The notes beneath the pieces are model-generated. The model saw only the letters and a list, made by a program, of their open reading frames with translations. It did not search any database and was not told the DNA's origin. DNA of 64,000 bases from Bugula neritina (taxonomy: Eukaryota > Bryozoa > Gymnolaemata > Cheilostomatida > Bugulidae): positions 33,511,672 to 33,575,671 of the forward strand of contig OZ037766.1 in assembly GCA_964035545.1 (NCBI GenBank). The letters run 5' to 3'. Each line of letters opens with the position of its first letter. Position 1 is the stretch's first letter. This document shows, piece by piece, positions 56,281-64,000 of this stretch. Both the position numbers and the translations under genes were made by a program.

Positions 56281-57986
56281 ATTGATTATAATCAAAAACA
56301 CACAACAGAATGGATATGTAATTATACAGGGGTGTAAATGATATTTAGAAAAGACTGCAAATTTCCTCTACAAATAACTAGAATATTCAAAATGTGAATC
56401 AGAAACTTAAACAGATGGAAAATTTGTAATGTTTTACAATAATATTAGAGAATTTGCGAAATGGGGTTTGAGGTTTGAACTGAAAAACTGAAGAGAACTA
56501 ACATAAAAATACTTAGAAGAAACAAACAAAAGCTTTTACACAAATCTGAGAAACCGGGAACAGACAGAAATGGCAAAAGTGAAGCAGAGTGAAGTGAAGA
56601 CAACAGTCATAAAAGCATTCTACTGCCTGCATGTGTTACTAATCTGAATTCAGCAGATGAAGTGTTATATTAGGATCATAATTGACTTTGTAAACACTAT
56701 TCATAAAATACAGTAGATTACAAGAAGCAGGCCGTAATGGTGAAACTGATTGCCTCGAAATATTGAGTAGTGATTTAAAAAAATCAACTTTGGCAAAATC
56801 TGAGCATGATCATGGTGTTTAAACGGTATGAAAATACTTAATAGGGGATGAGGGAATAAATTGCCAAAACTCAAAATGAGTGAATCATAATACATGCAAA
56901 TTAAATGATTTTGAACTGAAAATGAGCTCAAACTGAGTAACTTAAATGAATGAAAAATAGGAACAAATTACCATTCTAATATAACATAAACTTGAGTATG
57001 AAAATACAAAACAGATTATATTTCTATATTACCATTACCTGTTTGTCACTAGTATAAAAACAAACAAAACTAATGGAGTAAAATTTTTACTTTATTCATA
57101 ATATCAATTTGAATGATGAATATAAATTTTCGTAGTCATATAGTGATGGTAAAAAAGTAAAATAGTAGTGATTATAACAATGAATATCAATATGCATAAA
57201 ACCCCATTTCCAAGAGACTAGAACAAGTACTAAAACTAGACGAACGAAATACAAATAAAAACACCCAACTTGAAATAACATTTCATTACAATTATGCCTC
57301 ATGGTCATAGTCATGCGTATAAGTTACCAGAGTTATGGGAAAATAAAACAAAAAGGGAGACTGGAAGAGAATGAAAATGAGAATAATAATCAATAACATA
57401 ATTTAAATTATTATCATAATGATAATCATTAGGCATTGCAGTTATGATTATAATTATTAAAGTATAATAATAGTTGACATTATAATCATTATCGACTTTT
57501 GTTACCTAGGACTATCAATATCATATTGATAATTATTCTGATAATCAAAACAAAAATGACAACTATAACTATTAATATTACTGTTAGTGTTAGTGCAAGT
57601 AAATTGAAGTATTTGAGTTAGTAATAGTAATAAGATACTAAAACTACTAACAATAGTCGAGTGAGCTACTATTACTCTAATACTAATAGCATTACCCAAG
57701 ACTTAGTATTGCTATTACTAACATAATCATAATGATGAAGTTAATCATAAAATGAAAGCGATCAAAATTAAATCCAATGAGCCGGGTCTTGAAATTTAAT
57801 TGAATTAGCAGTTAATACAAACATATTACGGCGACAGGGTTAACAATTTTCTAAACAGAACTTGCAGAAGAGATCAATGTAGGTTCAGCCGAATGAATGA
57901 TGACTGGCAATCCAATTAGAACCACGATTGAACATGTGGCTGTTACGTCATGTATCGTAATGCATGACTGGCCGTGCGCAAGTTTA
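56281..57986. other. Intergenic, AT-rich, no gene seen
   Basis: Short minus-strand frames at 56701-57699 have biased composition and no recognisable domain. From 57370 to 57740 the sequence is cryptically repetitive (ATAATCATTATCGA, AATCATAATGATGA style). Confidence 0.55.
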
Positions 57987-57988
57987 AC

Positions 57989-58669
57989 CCCCTATTCACA
58001 CTTACCGTACCGTACGCCGTAACAGCAAATTTTAGCAATTTTTGTTAACATCCGGGATAAATCGTACTCCGGTTTACGTTGCGGCGTTGATCAAGCAGTG
58101 CTTGATTCAAAAAATCACGGCGGGCTCCTATTGGGTAGAGTTGATCTGGTACTAAAATTAAAGAACATTTTCGCTAGTTTATTTTAATCGCTTATTTTTG
58201 ATTTAATTTAATCAATTCAAAAGTTTTAAAAGATTAAAAAATCTTTATCCGGCTTGTTTGAATTAAACTTAGCTTAAAAATCTAGCTTTCCCTAATTACA
58301 AAATCAAGCAAAACAAAAACTTAAAAATGATTTGGACGGCTTAAATATTCATTATTTAAATTAGTTTGCACAATTATTTTAAAAACGAATATATTTAAAA
58401 AAAAGATTCTTTTCATGTAATTGCTTTTATTTAGTAAATAGCATTTATATAACATCTTTTGATAAGAATGTTGCGAATAAGTTGTAAATAATATTCAAAG
58501 GCGTTCAAATCACCGCAGACAAGAGTTGGCTTTATTACGATTGGTCACAGCTCACCGTCATGCATTGTACTTTTACGGCAATGTGTGAACACCCGTTGAC
58601 AAAATGCAACAGCGTCGCCATTTTATTTTTGCTGTTACGGCGTACGATACGGTAAGTGTGAATGAGGGG
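57989..58669. mobile_element. MITE with about 38-bp terminal inverted repeats, 681 bp
   Basis: Left terminus CCCCTATTCACACTTACCGT then ACCGTACGCCGTAACAGC; the complement of the right terminus reads CCCCTCATTCACACTTACCG then TATCGTACGCCGTAACAGC. The interior is AT-rich and has no open frame. Flanks allow TA or a 3-bp target duplication, which would fit Tc1/mariner or PIF/Harbinger; I cannot decide. It is not visibly duplicated elsewhere in the window. Confidence 0.85.
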
Positions 58670-59129
58670 TATAATCCATGAACTGTGAATAGCCGCTGTC
58701 CATTAGTTGAACAAGTATGGAAAATGACAACATACTGAAGAGGGTGCGAGCTGTAGATTAATAGTGTATAATATTAAGATGATTCATTGATCAGCAATGG
58801 AAGAGAGTGGGTGAAGCATTAAGTTTAAAAAGCATAGCCCTAAAAAGCATTAAGTATTAAAGAAACCATGAGGCCAATATACTTTGAAATATAACAAGTT
58901 TCATTCAATTTAGGATGAGGATAACTCTAACATGCTGAAGAGTGACTGTAAGATATGATAGAAAAGTGAAGTTGTATACAAAACCACCAAATGGGAGGTT
59001 ATGTAAGTTGTATGTTGACTTTGATTAATGCAATCTGCTAAATTAACTCCTCATCAAATCAGTCCAGCATTATGTATCTGATCACGAGTTTGGCATACTG
59101 GCCATATGTAAGCTTGCAGTTGCAGTTGC
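58670..59129. other. Unique spacer before the G-rich array
   Basis: No gene, repeat or signal is seen. Confidence 0.5.
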
Positions 59130-62100
59130 TGGGGTTTAGGGTTTGGGGTTTGGGGTTTGGGGTTTGGGGTTTGGGGTTTGGGGTTTGGGGTTTGGGGTTT
59201 GGGGTTTGGGGTTTGGGGTTTGGGGTTTGGGGTTTGGGGTTTGGGGTTTGGGGTTTGGGGTTTGGGGTTTGGGGTTTGGGGTTTGGGGTTTGGGGTTTGG
59301 GGTTTGGGGTTTGGGGTTTGGGGTTTGGGGTTTGGGGTTTGGGGTTTGGGGTTTGGGGTTTGGGGTTTGGGGTTTGGGGTTTGGGGTTTGGGGTTTGGGG
59401 TTTGGGGTTTGGGGTTTGGGGTTTGGGGTTTGGGGTTTGGGGTTTGGGGTTTGGGGTTTGGGGTTTGGGGTTTGGGGTTTGGGGTTTGGGGTTTGGGGTT
59501 TGGGGTTTGGGGTTTGGGGTTTGGGGTTTGGGGTTTGGGGTTTGGGGTTTGGGGTTTGGGGTTTGGGGTTTGGGGTTTGGGGTTTGGGGTTTGGGGTTTG
59601 GGGTTTGGGGTTTGGGGTTTGGGGTTTGGGGTTTGGGGTTTGGGGTTCGGGGTTCGGGGTTCGGGGTTCGGGGTTTGGGGTTTGGGGTTTGGGGTTTGGG
59701 GTTTGGGGTTTGGGGTTTGGGGTTTGGGGTTTGGGGTTTGGGGTTTGGGGTTTGGGGTTTGGGGTTTGGGGTTTGGGGTTTGGGGTTTGGGGTTTGGGGT
59801 TTGGGGTTTGGGGTTTGGGGTTTGGGGTTTGGGGTTTGGGGTTTGGGGTTTGGGGTTTGGGGTTTGGGGTTTGGGGTTTGGGGTTTGGGGTTTGGGGTTT
59901 GGGGTTTGGGGTTTGGGGTTTGGGGTTTGGGGTTTGGGGTTTGGGGTTTGGGGTTTGGGGTTTGGGGTTTGGGGTTTGGGGTTTGGGGTTTGGGGTTTGG
60001 GGTTTGGGGTTTGGGGTTTGGGGTTTGGGGTTTGGGGTTTGGGGTTTGGGGTTTGGGGTTTGGGGTTTGGGGTTTGGGGTTTGGGGTTTGGGGTTTGGGG
60101 TTTGGGGTTTGGGGTTTGGGGTTTGGGGTTTGGGGTTTGGGGTTTGGGGTTTGGGGTTTGGGTTTGGGGTTTGGGGTTTGGGGTTTGGGGTTTGGGGTTT
60201 GGGGTTTGGGGTTTGGGGTTTGGGGTTTGGGGTTTGGGGTTTGGGGTTTGGGGTTTGGGGTTTGGGGTTTGGGGTTTGGGGTTTGGGGTTTGGGGTTTGG
60301 GGTTTGGGGTTTGGGGTTTGGGGTTTGGGGTTTGGGGTTTGGGGTTTGGGGTTTGGGGTTTGGGGTTTGGGGTTTGGGGTTTGGGGTTTGGGGTTTGGGG
60401 TTTGGGGTTTGGGGTTTGGGGTTTGGGGTTTGGGGTTTGGGGTTTGGGGTTTGGGGTTTGGGGTTTGGGGTTTGGGGTTTGGGGTTTGGGGTTTGGGGTT
60501 TGGGGTTTGGGGTTTGGGGTTTGGGGTTTGGGGTTTGGGGTTTGGGGTTTGGGGTTTGGGGTTTGGGGTTTGGGGTTTGGGGTTTGGGGTTTGGGGTTTG
60601 GGGTTTGGGGTTTGGGGTTTGGGGTTTGGGGTTTGGGGTTTGGGGTTTGGGGTTTGGGGTTTGGGGTTTGGGGTTTGGGGTTTGGGGTTTGGGGTTTGGG
60701 GTTTGGGGTTTGGGGTTTGGGGTTTGGGGTTTGGGGTTTGGGGTTTGGGGTTTGGGGTTTGGGGTTTGGGGTATGGGGTTTGGGGTTTGGGGTTTGGGGT
60801 TTGGGGTTTGGGGTTTGGGGTTTGGGGTTTGGGGTTTGGGGTTTGGGGTTTGGGGTTTGGGGTTTGGGGTTTGGGGTTTGGGGTTTGGGGTTTGGGGTTT
60901 GGGGTTTGGGGTTGGGGTTTGGGGTTTGGGGTTTGGGGTTTGGGGTTTGGGGTTTGGGGTTTGGGGTTTGGGGTTTGGGGTTTGGGTTTGGGGTTTGGGG
61001 TTTGGGTTTGGGGTTTGGGGTTTGGGGTTTGGGGTTTGGGGTTTGGGGTTTGGGGTTTGGGGTTTGGGGTTTGGGGTTTGGGGTTTGGGGTTTGGGGTTT
61101 GGGGTTTGGGGTTTGGGGTTTGGGGTTTGGGTTTGGGGTTTGGGGTTTGGGGTTTGGGGTTTGGGGTTTGGGGTTTGGGTTTGGGGTTTGGGGTTTGGGT
61201 TTGGGGTTTGGGGTTTGGGGTTTGGGGTTTGGGGTTTTGGGGTTTGGGGTTTGGGTTTGGGGTTTGGGTTAGGGGTTTGGGGTTTGGGGTTTGGGGTTTG
61301 GGGTTTGGGGTTTGGGGTTTGGGGTTTGGGGTATGGGGTTTGGGGTTTGGGGTTTGGGTTTGGGGTTTGGGGATTGGGGTTAGGGTTTGGGGTTTGGGGT
61401 TTGGGGTTTGGGGTTTAGGGGTTTGGGGTTTGGGGTATTGGGGTTTGGGGTTTGGGGTTTGGGGTTTGGGATTGGGGTTTGGGGTTTGGGGTTTGGGGTT
61501 TGGGGTTTGGGGTTTGGGGTTTGGGGTTTGGGGTTTGGGGTTTGGGGTTTGGGTTTGGGGTTTGGGGTTTGGGGTTTGGGGTATGGGGTTTGGGGTTTGG
61601 GGTTTGGGGTTTGGGGTTTGGGTGTTTTGGTGTTTGGGTTTGGGGTTTGGGGTATTGGGGTATGGGGTTTGGGGTATTGGTGTATTGGGTTAAGGGGTTT
61701 GGTGTTTGGGGTTTGGGGTTTGGGGTTTGGGGTTTGGGTTTTGGGTTTGGGGTTTGTTGGGTTTGGGGTTTGGGGTTTGGGTTTGGGGTTTTGGGTATGG
61801 GTATAGGGGTTTGGGGTTTGGGGTTTGGGTTTTGGGGTTTGGGGTTTGGGGTTTGGGGTTTGGGGTTTGGGGTTTGGGGTTTGGGGTTTGGGGTTTGGGG
61901 TTTGGGTTATGGGGTTTGGGGTTTGGGGTTTGGTGGTTTGGGGTTTGGGGTTTGGGGTTTGGGGTTTGGGGTTTGGGGTTTGGGGTTTGGGGTTTGTGGT
62001 TTGGGGTTTGGTGGTTTGGGGTTTGGGGTTTGGGGTTTGGGGTTTGGGGTTAGGGGTTTGGGGTTTGGGGTTTGGGGTTTGGGGTTTGGGGTTTGGGTTT

Positions 62101-62940
62101 GGGGTTTGGGGTTTGGGGTTTGGGGTTTTGGGGTTTGGGGTTAGGGGTTTGGGGTTTGGGTTTGGGGTTTGGGGTTTGGGGTTTGGGGTTTGGGGTTTGG
62201 GGTTTGGGGTTTGGGGTTTGGGGTTTGGGGTTTGGGGTTTTGGGGTATGGGGTAGATTGGGTTTGGGGTTTGGGGTTTGGGGTTTGGGGTTTGGGGTTTG
62301 GGGTTTGGGGTTTGGGGTTTGGGGTTTGGTGGTTTTGGGTATGGGGTTTGGGTGTATTGGGTTTGGGTTATGGGTTTTGGGGTTTGTGGGTTAGGGGTTT
62401 GGGGTTTGGGGTTTGGTTTGGTTTAGGTGTTTGGTGGTTTGGGTTTGGGGTTTGGGTTGTTTTGGGGTTTGGGGTTTGGGGTTTGGGATTGGGTTTTGGT
62501 GTTTGGGTTTGGGATTTGGTGTTTTGTGGTTATGGATTGGTTTTGGGTTTGGGTATTGGTTGTTTTGGGTTATGGGTTTGGGTTTTGGGGTTTGATGGTT
62601 ATGGGGTTTGGGTTTGGGTATGGGGTTTTGGGGTTTGGGTGATTGGGTTTGGGGTTTGGGTTAGGGGTTTGGTGTATTTGGGATTGGGGTTTGTGGTTTT
62701 GGGTTTGGGTTTGGGGTTTTGGGGTTTGGTTTTGGTATTGGGTTTGGTGTTTGGGGTTTGGTGGGTATGGTGTTTGGGGTTTGGTGTTTGGTGTTATGGG
62801 TTTGTGTTTAGGGTTTATGATTGTTATGGGTTTGGGGTTTGGTGATTGGGTTTTGGGTTTTGGTGTTATGGTGGTTATGGTGGTTTTGTGGGTTATGGGT
62901 ATTTGGTGTTTGGGTTTGGTGTATTGGGTGTATTGTGGTT
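59130..62940 (+). repeat. Telomere-like (TTTGGGG)n array, about 3.8 kb
   Basis: A 7-bp unit TTTGGGG is repeated about 540 times. From 59140 to about 60900 it is almost perfect, with one block of four TTCGGGG units at about 59645-59668. Beyond 60900 unit-length variants (TTTGGG, TTTTGGGG), TATGGGG, TTAGGGG and ATTGGGG become frequent, and after 62350 the array is only loosely periodic. It begins GGGGTTTAGGGTTTGGGG. Four-G runs every seven bases make a strong potential G-quadruplex substrate. All long Gly/Phe/Val/Trp/Leu frames across it are repeat artefacts. The unit differs from TTAGGG, TTTAGGG, TTGGGG and TTTTGGGG telomere repeats. Confidence 0.95.
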
Positions 62941-64000
62941 AAGGATTGTTGTTATGTAATTTTATGTTTAATTGTAATATTTTAAATTTGGTTTATGTTT
63001 AATTTTTTAGGTTAATTGTATATGATAATTTTATGTTATTTGTTTATTTTTTAAATTTTAAATTTTTATATTTTTATTTTAATTTTAATTTTAATTGTTA
63101 ATTTTAAATTTTAATGTTAATTTTAATATTTTAAATTTTAAATTTTAATTTAATTTTAAATTTTAAATTTTAAATTTTAAATGTTTATATTTTATAATTT
63201 TAAATTTTATTTTTTAAATTTTATATTTTAAATTTTAAATTTAAATTTTAATGTTTAATTTTAAATTTTAAATTTTAAATTTTAAATTTTAAATTTTAAA
63301 TTTTAAATTTATAATTTAATATTTTAAATTTAAATTTTAAATTTTAAATTTTAAATTTTAAATTTTAATTTTAAATTTAAATTTTAATTTTAAATTTTAA
63401 ATTTTAAATTTAAATTTTAATTTTAATTTTAAATTTTAAATTTTAATTTTAAATTTTAAATTTTAAATTTTAATTTTAATTTTAAATTTTAAATTTTAAT
63501 TTTAAATTTTAATTTAAATTTTAAATTTTAAATTTTATAATTTTAAATTTTAAATTTTAAATTTAAATTTTAAATTTTAAATTTTAAATTTTAAATTTAA
63601 ATTTTAAATTTAAATTTTAAATTTAAATTTTAAATTTTAAATTTTAAATTTTAAATTTTAAATTTTAAATTTAAATTTTAAATTTTAAATTTTAAATTTT
63701 AAATTTTAAATTTTAAATTTTAAATTTTAAATTTAAATTTTAATTTTAAATTTTAAATTTAAATTTTAAATTTTAAATTTTAAATTTTAAATTTTAAATT
63801 TTAAATTTTAAATTTTAAATTTTAAATTTTAAATTTTAAATTTTAAATTTAAATTTTAAATTTTAAATTTTAAATTTAATTTTAAATTTTAAATTTTAAA
63901 TTTTAAATTTAAATTTTAAATTTTAAATTTTAAATTTTAAATTTTAAATTTTAAATTTTAAATTTTAAATTTTAAATTTTAAATTTTAAATTTTAAATTT
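62941..64000. repeat. (AAATTTT)n array to the end of the window
   Basis: After a transition zone (62700-63150) where G is gradually replaced by A while T runs persist, the sequence settles into a 7-bp AAATTTT period with frequent 6-bp (AAATTT) units. C appears absent from about 59670 to the end. The period equals that of the preceding array. Right end not seen. Confidence 0.92.

Noticed and set aside
59072-62942. Very long open frames of Gly-Phe-Gly-Val-Trp-Gly-Leu repeats in all three plus frames
   Set aside because: A 7-bp repeat without stop codons keeps all three frames open at once. All frames encode the same periodic peptide, with no start context or unique sequence, so these are not genes.

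Overview
The window is nuclear DNA of an animal. It has spliceosomal introns with GT/AG borders, an extracellular olfactomedin-domain gene (a metazoan family), C2H2 zinc-finger genes, a decayed proteasome beta-2 gene, and relics of LINE, pogo-like, hAT-like and other inverted-repeat transposons. The AT-rich sequence, compact exons and very short 3' end of the first gene would fit an early-branching marine invertebrate such as a sponge, but that placement is a guess. There are no bacterial-type operons, rRNA genes or CRISPR arrays.

Layout. (1) 1-21937: the 3' part of one plus-strand gene for a secreted or membrane olfactomedin-domain protein. At least eight exons (4470-4693, 5932-6131, 7463-about 7594, a probable glyco-repeat exon ending at 8021, 8251-8410, 8847-9049, 9420-9631, 9931-10033, 21738-21937) join in frame, with one unresolved junction. 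Nearly every intron is a tandem array with its own unit: 23 bp, 25 bp, 36 bp, AT, trinucleotide, 24 bp, 39 bp and 44 bp. The last intron is 11.7 kb of 44-bp units. (2) 22.1-24.1 kb: a decayed pogo-like DNA transposon. (3) 26243-28763: a complete five-exon gene for a three-finger C2H2 protein, again with introns made of minisatellites. (4) 30.0 kb: a LINE reverse-transcriptase relic. (5) 31.8-36.15 kb: a second zinc-finger gene, now a pseudogene with stops and frameshifts. (6) 36.44-37.32 kb, minus strand: an intron-containing pseudogene of proteasome subunit beta-2 (PSMB7 family). (7) 38.6-55.6 kb: a mosaic of segmental duplications in which four exon-like blocks (A, B, C, D) with good minus-strand splice sites recur 15 times in the order A-B-C-D. 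I do not recognise the product. (8) 58.0-58.7 kb: an inverted-repeat MITE. (9) 59.13-62.94 kb: a telomere-like TTTGGGG array that degenerates to the right and passes into an AAATTTT array running to the window end.

No pathway links these genes. The unifying theme is tandem duplication at every scale. Several introns are built from repeats that start at, or include, their own splice site. One array multiplies a perfect 5' splice site about 39 times. The last 17 kb of unique-looking sequence is a family of duplicated exon blocks.
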